A DNA stretch of 64,000 nt. It comes from Limnoperna fortunei. Its lineage: Eukaryota; Mollusca; Bivalvia; Mytilida; Modiolidae. The notes beneath the pieces are model-generated. The model did not search any database. It had not been told where the DNA came from and saw nothing but the letters and a program-made list of their open reading frames with translations. Below, one piece after another: positions 1-9,625 of the stretch (position 1 is its first letter; the number at the start of each line of letters is the position of its first letter). The stretch is taken from contig OX104124.1 in assembly GCA_944474755.1 (NCBI GenBank), positions 4,552,437 through 4,616,436 on the forward strand, read 5' to 3'. Made by a program: the position numbers and the translations under genes.

Positions 1-60
1 TTTCCATTTTTTTTATTAATAACTTTAGACCAGTTTTAGCCTTAATATTAGATAAAATGA

Positions 61-286
61 TCCATCAATGAGGACATAACAGTTGACATTTTTATACGGA
101 AGTTGAATGGACGGATTGGAGCGATCAGTCCAAATCAATCCGTCAGATCAGTCAAATCGTTCCATATCCGTCAATTGACGGATGGACGGATTGGGAACGA
201 TCTGACGGATTTGGAACGATTTGACTGATCTGACTGATTGATGACTGATTGGTGACGGATTTTGGAACGCTGACGGATCGCTGACG
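61..286. repeat. Island of GACGGA / TGACTGA motifs with a 19-bp inverted repeat
   Basis: The block is packed with near-copies of GACGGAT, GGAACGAT and TGACTGAT on both strands. A perfect 19-bp inverted repeat pairs 146-164 with 212-230, and a CCGTCAATTGACGG palindrome lies between the arms at 169-182. It abuts the DIRS-like reverse-transcriptase fragment. Its look, a CG-containing hexamer repeated in both orientations, resembles the ends of the other motif-rich islands at 9.1-9.6, 17.65, 20.0-20.7, 49.2-49.6 and 61.8 kb. It is probably part of a non-autonomous DNA element cut by the window edge. No coding potential is seen. Confidence 0.55.
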
Positions 287-373
287 GATTGATAAAAGTG
301 TTGCGTCTTCAATCTCAAGTACTGTAGCTGAAGGATTGATAAAAGTGTTGCGTTTTCAATCTCAAGTACTGTA
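287..373. repeat. 40-bp tandem duplication
   Basis: The same 40-bp sequence, beginning GATTGATAAAAGTGTTGCGT, occurs at 287-326 and 334-373 with one mismatch and a 7-bp spacer. It lies where the motif island meets the DIRS-like fragment and may mark that insertion or a repair event. Confidence 0.75.
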
Positions 374-654
374 TGTACTCATTTAAACATTTTAAATTAA
401 GAATAACTCTGTGTGTTCCATCTTTTTGGGGTGGTCGAGTAAAATTGTGAGTAACGAACTGATGATCGCATTCGTCGGTTTCTTCAATGATACCCTTTGA
501 AAGAAATTTACTTACCTCAGCATTGATAGACTGTATTTCTTGTTGAGAAAAAGATGGATTTTTACAGTGATTTCTTGTTGGTGGATATGCACTAAATGTT
601 AGTTTATAACCACACAAGATATTTAAAACAGTTGTGTCTGTGGTAATATTTCCC
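315..654 (-). pseudogene. DIRS-like retroelement, reverse-transcriptase fragment (downstream of insertion)
   Basis: The minus-strand frame reads as the start of a DIRS/tyrosine-recombinase-type reverse transcriptase. It has 'WGNITTD', then 'CGYKLTF', then 'FLSKGIIEE', then 'DGTHRVILNLKCLNEYI', matching in order the palm-entry pattern with a KDG-x-R-x-I-x-NLK-x-LN core. The YADD catalytic part is not present before the window edge or motif island. The frame is interrupted at 655 by a 5.56 kb insertion. The same reading frame resumes at 6223, where it reads as 'LFFENWGN', and the join is in frame once a single copy of the 8-bp target duplication is counted. This was part of a polyprotein retroelement, now dead. 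Assignment to DIRS rather than gypsy rests on the NLK-x-LN motif and the upstream gag-like region, and is moderately sure. Confidence 0.65.
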
Positions 655-734
655 CATCCTCCCAAGTCAGGGGTTCTGAGTCCGCGTTCGCTCCATCATC
701 ACCCCTGACAACATACATATATATTTTTCGGGTC

Positions 735-2777
735 GGAAGTGAAGTTGCTTCTGACCTTGAGAAGTACCAATCAAAATCGTTTTTACAAAATCTGCATGTC
801 GAACGTAAACAAACACACGAGGTTTAAAGCACATGTGAATACTTCGGTAATTTGATTTGAAATTGATAAAAATATATCATGTATCTTATATTTAAATGTG
901 CGTCAACACAAAATAAGGTGTGTGACAGCTAATGATACGTTTTTTTTTTATTTTCTTCTCGAATATTTTGGACCTTGTCAATTCCACGAAGACGAAGCTT
1001 ATATTTGTATGTTTGTACTATAAATCGTACATAATATTAATCTTATATCCATATATGTAACAAGACATTAGCTATGTAAGCATGTGTCAGTATATGACTT
1101 TGTAGGGACCTACTACTTTTTGTAGAAAAGGGGGGGGTAGGATTTTTTTGGACACAATTAGTCCAGAAGAACCAGACAGTAAGTAATTCCAAACTGAGCA
1201 AAAAAGAGCATATAGGGAGAAAGGAAGTGTTCTTAGCAGTATTATATTTTGACCCCGCTTTATTTCCACCCCCCCCCCCCACAAGTCTGCATAAAGGATG
1301 TGTTTGGTTATTTATACATGTAACTTTTACAGATGTAAAAAAATCCAGAAATTAAAGATGTTAATGATGTACCCTTGAAATATTTCAACAAAATATTGAC
1401 TTTTATACCAAAGCAGTACTTGTGTATACACTTACTGGGTACTTCTGCCTAGCTCCATCAAATAAAACCTGGATATCAGTATATAGCTAAAAAATTACTG
1501 AAAGTTCCATTTAAACAAACAAATTGTATGTGACTAATTGATAATTGTTATTTGCAAAGGAATAATTCAGTGTCTGCTGATATAAATTGAGGGATCAGTG
1601 AAATGGGACACGAGAAAGTTTAGCCGTTATTAGCATTCATAATCTTTTCATACATGCACATAGTGGTTTACATGCTATTTTGTATTTGCCTGCATTACAC
1701 CGAAAGAATATTCCTTTGATATATATAGAAAAGCTTCAACAAGTTGCATTTTTTGCAATTGCACATTTAGTTTGATTTTAGACCTTATGGGCTTGTACCA
1801 TCACAAGTTAAACAATCTAAATAACATCCCATACACTGTCATAACTAAGCTGCCTGCCATGTTCACTTTAAGCTGCATACACATACAAGAATCGCAGCTC
1901 ATTTTAACCTAAAGGAGAACTACATAGTTTGCCGATCTACATGTAGTTACTTATAATATATTATGACAAGTCCCAATATAGGACAGTTTGAGCTTGGTTT
2001 TAATTCTCTGTCTTGCATATTTATTGAATAATTAAAAACAAGTGCCATTGTCACAATAAAAAAAACTGCACATTTATTCCTTTTAGGTAAGCAGTATTTA
2101 AGAAATTAAGTAAATAATAAGATTTATGTGTACTAGTTTATGTTCAATTCCAAAACATGACCATACATGTTCACAAAATTACACTATTTTGATAGGACAA
2201 GTTACTTGGAAATATATTTTGTATCAACAGATTCAATATGCAAAATCAAGATTACCAATACATTTTTTTAAACCCCAATTTGGAGCCAAAAACTAAATGT
2301 ATTTTTCAATTTAGTTAAGTTAGACTTGCAATGATATTTAACTTTCATTTCCCCCAAATAGGACACTTAAAGTCCATGATCTTGTTAATTGGGTCCTCTA
2401 GAACAGATCATCAACTTTTAATTATGGTCTAGTATTAAGCATACCAGTACTTATAAATTATTCTTAATACAATTATGTAGCTCATGTGACAATTTATGAT
2501 CTGCTAATAGGTCCCATCACCCTGAATGACTCAGCTGGTTGTGATTCAACACCCAGGGGTTTACAAATATTACATGTTTCTGTTATTGAATTGTTTGCAC
2601 TGTTTTATAATTTTTATTTTTTTCTGCCACTTATTGTATACTTCTAGAACACCTTGTTGATAAACTTAACACTTCATTCAACCATCCAGTCCTTTGCTTA
2701 AAAAAACATGGGTTTATTCTTTTAACTGGTCCAGCAGATAAGGTACATACAGTATATGTAAACTAGTACCATACAAG
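735..2777. other. Interior of the 5.56 kb element, no gene seen
   Basis: AT-rich sequence without a supportable ORF, apart from short frames created by a G run at 1129-1136 and a C run near 1268-1280. No recognisable repeat family was seen. Confidence 0.5.
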
Positions 2778-3472
2778 ACTCATTCTTGCCATGAAACAAA
2801 TGTACATGTACTAGTATATGAAAAATTATTTCACTTGGGGTAATTAAAAGCACTCCGAGACTGAATATTATAAGACAGGGACTCTGTGGCAGAGTGGTTG
2901 AGGTAGTTAGTCATCTAATTTTGATCACTGTTAACACAGGGGTTGCAGGTTGGGCTTGGCTGCTGGCAGTGTGTGCTTGACTCCTATCTTAACTGACAAG
3001 AATTGCCAATTTTCCTACCGAAACATGGTCTATACTCCTTCTTTGTCTAAAAATTCCATGACTTGTAAAGAACTATGTGACCATTTCCCAGGAATAATTC
3101 TAGCATGACATTGTCATGGACACATTCTTGCAATGAAATACATGTACATGTATATGTACTAGTATATAAAAAAATATTTCACATCAGGTCATGAAAATCG
3201 CTCTGAGACTGAATATTATAATACAGGGAATTGGTGGCAGAGTAGTTGAGGTAGTTGGTCATCTACTATTGATCACACTGTCAACCTTAAGGTTGCAGGT
3301 TGGGCTTAGCTGCTGGTAGGGTGTACTTGACTCCTATGTCGACTGACAAAGATTGCCAGTTTTTCTACTGAAACATGGTCATACTCATTCTTTGTGTAAA
3401 AATTCCATGACTTGTCAACAACTATGTGACCATTTTCCATGAATGATTCTAGCATGACAGTGTAATTGACAC
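2778..3472 (+). repeat. Tandem duplication of ~340 bp, each unit with a SINE head
   Basis: Block 2778-3119 is repeated at 3120-3472 with moderate divergence. Both units open with 'cattcttgc-atgaaa', pass a run of TACATGTAC-like sequence, then contain a tRNA-like SINE head ('gtggcagagtggttgaggta', about 2878 and 3230) and end with 'gacttgt-aacaactatgtgacc'. The A-box-like stretch is readable, but the B-box is decayed to 'ggttgcaggttgggct'. Only the second unit is followed by a SINE tail. Confidence 0.7.
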
Positions 3473-3710
3473 TTGCAATTTAACACACAATATGAGATAA
3501 AGGCACAGTAGAAATGTTTCGCCTGGAACTTTGTTGTTATTGTTTTATACTGATAAATTCCATAACTTTTCCAGGATTTCTTGACCCGTTTGGACCTTGT
3601 GGAAAGTTAGGAGTTTTCTCCTGGCACACCAGCTTCCTCCCCAATAAAAAACTACATGGCATTATAAAGCTGGAAAATTTCTGAAAGTAGGATGAACACA
3701 ACAAACAAAA
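3225..3710 (+). mobile_element. tRNA-derived SINE, decayed and split
   Basis: The tRNA-like head at 3225-3375 and the SINE tail at about 3590-3710 ('cttcctccccaataaaaa', 'aaaatttctgaaagt', 'acaacaaacaaaa') match the head and tail order of the better copies at 30593-30853 and 42072-42329. About 200 bp of unrelated sequence lies between them. Confidence 0.6.
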
Positions 3711-4394
3711 TCAAAATAAGACAAAATGAAATGGAAATTAATGTGATAATCTGCAACAGGTTTTGAAACTATGAACATAATCCACATGCAAGCATGAACA
3801 TGAATATATTTTATCTTTTATTCCAGTACACAATTTATAAATCAGTCAGAATAGGAAATTTGCTTTCATGTGATAAAAAGTTTGACTAGTGTGCTGCATG
3901 ATCAATTTTTAATATCCCTCACATTCTTACATGTACAGTATATTATTAAACCATTATCCATGTCCATTTTGAAGCTGAATGTTTTCCTCCTATAATCAGT
4001 AGTTTTAACATGGTGCATAATTAACCAAATGTAAAACTGGTCACTAAATTTACTTGAGTCTTGAATGTGATGATGTGTTGAAGATTACATACAGGTGTAT
4101 AGTACATGTAAATGTCAACCTAAATGTGTTGTAAAATTTAAATCACATATAATCCAATCAAATGAACAAATTTTGGTTGGAATATTTACAAATTGACATT
4201 CTTCTGTCACTGACAGATCTGTCCGTTAAAACAATCTCGTTTTGGGTTACTTCACCCACCTCTTTCTCAGTCCTTTTTCAGTTCCAATAGGTACGTCCGG
4301 ATTACAGAAAATTTTAATTGTCTATTAATTTGTAATGATTGAATCACACATACTACACAGAACTCCATTTCATTCACTCCAAGTTTATCAATAT
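3711..4394. other. No gene seen
   Basis: AT-rich interior of the 5.56 kb element between the SINE tail and the nested ACGCCTGC element. No ORF or repeat could be supported. Confidence 0.45.
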
Positions 4395-4401
4395 CACGTT
4401 C

Positions 4402-5870
4402 CGGTCCTACTTAAATACGCCTGCATACGCCTGCCGTAATAAATGTACGCCTGCAGTAAAAAAGTGTACGCCTGCCACTATTTGTGACTTATATTTCACC
4501 AAGAAATAACTTTAAATAGTAAAACAAATCCGTTTGAACCTTAAAAAGGGTATTTTATTTATTTATTATCTTTTTTTTAAGGGAATACCTTATGTTAAGT
4601 CATGTCCGCATGGACGCGCGTATACCGCGTATGTGTACTGAACAAAATATCTTATATCAAATAAGTTTATGCAATCCCACATTTTGACTATTTATTTATT
4701 AATTCATTTATTGTATAATAATTTACTTTTATTGGAATAAAAATGTCATAAAGTCTTCCGACTTATGGTTTACAAGAGTTACGAATTCGTATCTGGACTA
4801 TATGAAATGGCGATAGAAATGTATTTAATGCGCAAGTACATCAATAATATGAAAATTTACTTTTGTAACAATTAATCAACATAATATATATACAGAATAT
4901 TTAAAATTCAACTTACCCCAATGCTAAATCCAAGTTGACTGATTTACATTAATGTGTAAGAAATGTAATCCAATTATCAAGTCATGCTTGATTTTTACTC
5001 ACCATAATTAACAATAGTTAAATTACCGCTAATCCAATTAATCCAATTAAAATGACAGGTTATGATTTATGTTCAGAAGTGAGATGATTTCAACTTCAAA
5101 GGAATTTGATGTCATTCGGATTTTTTGGCCAGTGGAGACAACAGGGAATGGCAATTCCTCTTTTTAATGCCATATCCCTTGGAATTTCAAAAACTGAAAA
5201 ATTAGCTACTGAATTAAGGTACCGTACATCTATTGAAATTATTTTGAATAGGGCTTTTTACATTGACGACCATAAACACGACGGACTGAATGTTAATTGT
5301 TAGTGATACTGTTGATGAATCATTGCAGGCCTGTTCCTTTAAATGCACCCATCGAGCTTTTGTCATTCGTGCTGCTTCAAATGTCATTGGCAAATCAATT
5401 CGATCTCTTTTTCCAGCAGTTAATGGTGTCTTTGAAATTTCTATTGGAATTATAATTAGAACATTTTCACCTAGAAATTCTAAGAGAACAAAAAACCATG
5501 TTCATATTCTTTGGTCTACAGTTGAAATTTCATATAGTGAAACATGGGTACCAAATCATTTAAACCTGATATTTTTAATATTTCGGATGATATTCAATTT
5601 CCATCTTTTAACCAAACCTATTTTCTGAATAGACTACGCTTGTACGTTATACCATGTTGTCAATTCACCGTTACAATGAATGTTATTCCTCAAAAATTTT
5701 ATTGAAAACTAAAAAAAAATACATATTATTCATTCTAAAACTAATTTTACATCATAATACACCACAAAAAAATAATATAATGTATAAATATGATGGCAGG
5801 CGTATACTTTTTTTCTGCAGGCGTACTTCTATTACGGCAGGCGTATGCAGTCGTATTTAAGTACTACCCC
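4402..5870. mobile_element. 1.47 kb nested element with repeated ACGCCTGC motifs in its termini
   Basis: The left end carries four copies of TACGCCTGC within about 75 bp. The right end carries the reverse complement (GCAGGCGTA three times, plus one GCAGTCGTA variant) in mirrored order and spacing, so the two ends form an inverted repeat of about 75-80 bp starting near 'TACTTAAATACG'. A direct repeat CACGTTC flanks it at 4395-4401 and 5871-5877 and could be a 7-bp or slightly longer target duplication. The outermost bases of the two ends do not match cleanly, so the exact termini are uncertain. The interior holds a broken coding region at 5106-5628. It is entirely inside the larger element 655-6214. 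Confidence 0.75.
5106..5628 (+). pseudogene. Decayed vertnin/OTU-like coding region inside the nested element
   Basis: Two overlapping frames (5106-5303 and 5290-5628) read as one degraded protein. The first shows 'PLFNAISLG' and 'ATELRYRTSIEIILN', which recalls the (G-N-C)-LF-x-A-S ... ELR-x-R-x-x-E segment of OTU-like cysteine-protease domains and the vertnin-like proteins common in marine invertebrates. The second shows 'IRAASNVIGKSI', 'LFPAVNGVFE', 'VHILWS' and 'WVPNHLNLI', like the family's later A-S-N-V, YP-x-VNG, I-x-x-W and W-x-PNH-x-x-x-L landmarks. The catalytic GNC position reads 'GMAIPLF', so the cysteine is missing. At least one frameshift separates the halves. Assignment is from pattern memory only. 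Confidence 0.45.
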
Positions 5871-6222
5871 CACGTTCAACACCTGGAAGTATTCGTATGC
5901 AAATTTTTATATGCCATTGCAGTCGTCCTCATTTCATTTGAAAAACAAATGGCACCTGTCACCGCTCATACAGCTTCTTTTTGAGGCCCGGAGGGAATCT
6001 GTCCAACATATCGTTAAACAAATCCACGATACAGGGCGCAGACATTTTTTGTTTACATGTAAACATTAGGCGAAGGTTACGATAAATTTCATTGGCTGAT
6101 GTTAACTCCGGTCACCGACAGATGGCGACACTCAGACCCGAAAAATATATATGTATGTTGTCATGGGTGATGATGGAGCGAACGCGGACTCAGAACCCCT
6201 GACTTGGGAGGATGTATTTCCC

Positions 6223-7545
6223 CAGTTTTCGAAGAATAATTTGACTTCCCCAGCTTTAAAAGTTTCAGGTGTATTCGTTAAGTTATCAAAGTTATCATCA
6301 TTTTTATGAATGCTTTTAATATTTTTTATGTATCTAAGTCAGTTATTTGACTCATCTATGAATCTTCACAATTTACATTCGGGGTTTGTTTCTCGCTTCT
6401 CCCCTCCCTCGTTTGAAGTATGAGCGGCCCTGTCCTAAAAAGAACCCTTTCCCTTTCCATTTTTGTCATCATTTCTAGAGTTGACCACATAACCACTGCC
6501 AGACGGCTTATCATCATTGAAACCAGAAAGATTTATCTTCTTCGATTTTTGAATTTCTTTCAGTTTCTTCTTCAAATCGTCACCAAATAGTTTATCTGTA
6601 ACCTCGTTATGGTTGAAGGTAAACTTTTTGAACTTGCCAGGCAAAACATGCATAACATTATCTTTGCGGTACTGATTCAACTGTGTGTAAGACGCCTCTA
6701 ATATACGTAATCCATCAGTGGATTTTCTCAAATTTATGCCGGGATTAAATGTTTCCTTTTTTAAGGGCATCTTTAAGAATACTGTTGGTGGTCTGAATTA
6801 AAGGGTCTCATTCCTTTAATCATATAACTCATTAGTTTTTGAAGTTTTAAGTCTTTGGACCTTATGACATTTATTTTAGGATGCTTTTCGGTCCACACTT
6901 CTTCATTAACAGATGGAATCATTAGATTCTGACAGTTTTGTGGTCTTCTATATTTAGCTTTAATTTCTTTAAATCTGGCATCTCTAATTTTCGACCTCAA
7001 AGACGAATTGATTGTTTTTGCCAATGAATCTTCAATTGAATCGCTTGTTTGCTCTGATTTATTTTAAAATTAGGTCCTTTCATTCATTAGCTCATTGACC
7101 TCTTGAATGTCAACATTTTCCGCATCATTGCTAGAACAGGCAGTAACAACATCTGTCTCTACATTATTTATTGTAGTGTCAAGTTCATCACCGTCCTTAT
7201 CGGACTCTTGATCCACAATCAACCCGCCGATATTGTTCCCAGGCTCTGAATTGATTCGTTTTGGAGTTTTCATATTTTCTGTGAAAGCTTTTATCAACTC
7301 CATTTGCTATTTTTGAAAATTCAGCATTAATGTCATTGCATTGTCTATGTCGTTGTCACTTGTTGACTTATCAATTGATTGTTTAGTTCTTTCCCGTCAC
7401 AGGGGTTAATATTATAGTCTGTCTCAGTACATTGCTTATCATTCTGCATTATATTTTGAATAGCAAACTCACTTCTCCCACTTTGGGGCTCATTATCGTA
7501 GTAACTTGTATCGTCTGTCCCACTTAGGGGCTCTGGCGATGCCAT
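6223..7545 (-). pseudogene. DIRS-like retroelement, gag-like region (upstream of insertion)
   Basis: Minus-strand frames 7345-7545, 7070-7303, 6773-7024 and 6435-6770 follow one another as pieces of one protein, separated by frameshifts or stops. The first begins with Met at 7545 and 'MASPEPLSG' and is acidic and Asn/Asp-rich. The last contains 'LNQYRKDNVMHVLPGKFKKF' and 'KLFGDDLKKKLKEI', close in order and wording to the gag-like ORF of DIRS elements, where a Q-x-x-x-R-x-x-x-x-P stretch precedes an LFGDDL-x-K motif. It continues in a decayed linker to 6223 ('KAGEVKLFFENWGN'), where the 5.56 kb element broke the reverse transcriptase. Function would be nucleocapsid-like packaging of the element's RNA. 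Confidence 0.6.
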
Positions 7546-8203
7546 TGTTTATTTTACAAAAAAAAATGACTTACGTGGTTACGCTCGAAAAACCGTGATT
7601 GCACGTTATTCAAATTTTCTGAACGCCAGTTTAGATTTAAATAATTTATATTTTTTTTCTTTAGAATTTATAATCCTGCACTAATATAAATATAATCCAA
7701 TTAATACATCAGAAATATTTTTCACGTGTACTCTTGAAAATGGACGAGCATGTTCTGATATCAGGACGAGGCTGTTCACCTCACGTAACAGCTATGTACA
7801 ATATGAATGAAATGGAATTCCTATATCACTGCCAAACGCCGATAAAACAGATGTAAGATGCGCTTGATTCTAAGAGACTTACTTACCGATTTCGAATTTA
7901 TGGTTAAAATCATCAAAATCGGCTATTTTACTTTTATTTAAGTTTAAACATTTTTAATTAATTAATTATATATACAAATACAATATTGATACATTACATT
8001 ACATTAATATATTATTTAATAATGAATAGGATTGGGAAACAAGTGACAAGAACTTATATTAATCCGTATTCAGTGTGAGTGATGTCCACTAGGAATCAAT
8101 TAATAAATTATGTTGTGTAATTTGGGTAGGGTGGGGGAACGGGGGGTTGAGGTGTGATCATAGAAAAAAAAATAAATTTAAAGATTTTTAGTATTGCTGA
8201 AGT
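7546..8203. other. No gene seen
   Basis: AT-rich sequence upstream of the DIRS-like gag start. It may contain the left terminal region of that element, but no terminal repeat partner is visible in this window. Confidence 0.4.
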
Positions 8204-9093
8204 CTATGATGTAAAACGTTTACTGCTGACTGTAAAGTTTTGTACACATGAAAACAGTTTTTCGTTTTGATCGTCCATGAGATCATGTGAGCCAAATAAT
8301 AGACGATCAACTTTCAAATTCCAAGGAATATCAATCGAGTGGGTGTATCGGTTTCTCGACTTATTAAATCGAGGACTGTGAAAAAGATATTGAAAAGTTG
8401 TTTCGAGCACATCGTGTTGACAGCTACAGCAGGACGAATTTAAAATGTTTTTTTAGGAATAGATGATGATTGAGGGAGCTACATAATGTTCGCAGTCTCG
8501 CGTGGTGGATTTGAGCGAGTCGGGTTCCAGAATAGTAATAATTAGGTATTTTGATACGACTGGACTTAAGGTATCCGACCCATAATTGACCACGTGATCA
8601 TATTTGGTTTCCCGGATGTCCATTGTTTGTCAATGGAGCAGACCTCGGTAATGTTCGGCAAACATCGGAACTACTATTTGAGCAACTAACTTTTTTTCCT
8701 CAAAACTGTTAACATTGACTCAAAGTAAAACAATATATTTAATTTGTATCATTAATTAGTAATATATTGATTAAATAAAGCTGCATGTCTTGGTCTAAAA
8801 ATAAAATTAAACGGTGACTTCAATTATGGGTCGGATACCTTAAGGTTGGATTTGAAAGATGCCAGGGAACTACTTTCTTTTAGTTTACCAGGCGCCTGGT
8901 TCCATAACCTAACCGAAGACGGCAGAAAATAGTTCTGGTAAAGAGAAGTTTGAGCTCTAACTGGTGGTATGCATAAAGGTTCAGTCACACTACACAGCAT
9001 AGCGTTATCGGACGCCAAACGCAAAGAAAAATGCGACTGAATGTAATCCGGTGATGAAAAGCATTTCACGCTGCTGCTGCTCGGTGCTCTCAT
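8204..9093 (-). pseudogene. Non-LTR retrotransposon, 3' end of ORF2, split by a MITE
   Basis: The minus-strand frame 9093-8844 reads 'YQNYFLPSSVRLWNQAPGKL', the F-x-P-S-x-x-x-x-WN-x-LP pattern that follows the reverse-transcriptase domain in CR1/Jockey/L2-type elements. The frame 8565-8204 continues as 'YYYSGTRLAQIHHARLRTL' and then 'CCQHDVLETTFQYLFHSPRF', matching the family's terminal LR-x-x-x-S-x-LN segment and the C-x-C ... E-x-x-x-HF-x-x-C-x-x-y zinc-knuckle-like end. A 270-bp TTAA-flanked MITE (8570-8839) separates them. Stops and frame changes mark it as dead. The 9093 side overlaps in position with the last readable part of the element at 9626-12115, so it may be a second insertion rather than its continuation. 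Confidence 0.65.
8570..8839 (+). mobile_element. TTAA-flanked MITE, copy 1
   Basis: A 270-bp element with terminal inverted repeats GGTATCCGACCCATAATTGA and its complement, flanked by TTAA at 8566-8569 and 8840-8843. A second copy lies inverted at 12618-12883. A TTAA target with GG at the tip suits Kolobok-like elements better than piggyBac, whose tips begin with CC. No coding sequence. It interrupts a non-LTR retroelement. Confidence 0.88.
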
Positions 9094-9094
9094 G

Positions 9095-9625
9095 ATCGCT
9101 GTGCGGGGCGCATAAAACGTGAAAAACGCACAATGACCGAACGATCAACGCACATATACTGAATGAACGACGTACAGTTAACGGACTTCAACGTACTAGT
9201 AACGGATTTGTACTGCACAAAACGTACACGCAGCGCATGAAGAACTGACAAAACGTTCATTGAACTTTTAACTCGTTTAACTTACGTTACATCTGCTGCA
9301 TGTTCGTTAGTAGTCCGGCCGTAAATCAGGTCCACCGGGCAAGAACGGACTCGAACCGGACAAGTACAGAATAAGGAACTTACGAGTAACGAACAAAACG
9401 CATACCAGCGCATGGTTACCGTACATCTGACGGACAACTTTATACGGTGTTGTACGTTTCAAATTTTGAACATGTTCAAAACTTTCCAGCGAACGGAACG
9501 AACACCGCTGGACATTGCCTGACAAGAAGCGCAAACGCCGCATGATAAACGGAAAAGAAACGCATGCGAACGGACATGGACGGATTGACAATTTTGTTAT
9601 GCGTTGGACGTCCGTTAACGCTATA
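9095..9625. repeat. Island of AACGG/ACGAAC-type motifs within LINE debris
   Basis: This 530-bp stretch is far richer in CpG than its surroundings and is filled with short variants of AACGGAC, AAACG, GAACG and CGCAT on both strands. Its right end 'CACCCTATAGCGTTAACGG' resembles the tip of the element at 17650 (CACTCCCTGAAACG). No matching left terminus is seen, so it may be truncated. It sits between two LINE fragments. Short ORFs across it have no protein-like composition. Confidence 0.5.

Larger units (their letters stand above)
655..6214. mobile_element. 5.56 kb DNA element with 80-bp terminal inverted repeats inserted in a DIRS-like element
   Basis: The first 80 bases (655-734, beginning CATCCTCCCAAGTCAGGGGT) and the last 80 (6135-6214) are reverse complements with one mismatch. 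They are flanked by the direct repeat TATTTCCC at 647-654 and 6215-6222. A 9-bp duplication TATTTCCCC is possible if the shared C is counted as flank. An 8-9 bp target duplication suits hAT, P or Mutator-like elements, and the long TIR leans towards Mutator-like, but no transposase is seen. The interior holds a tandemly duplicated block with SINE heads (2778-3472) and a second nested DNA element (4402-5870), so it was itself a target for later insertions. Confidence 0.85.

Noticed and set aside
1043..1284. Two overlapping minus-strand ORFs
   Set aside because: They depend on G and C homopolymer runs and show no protein-like motif.
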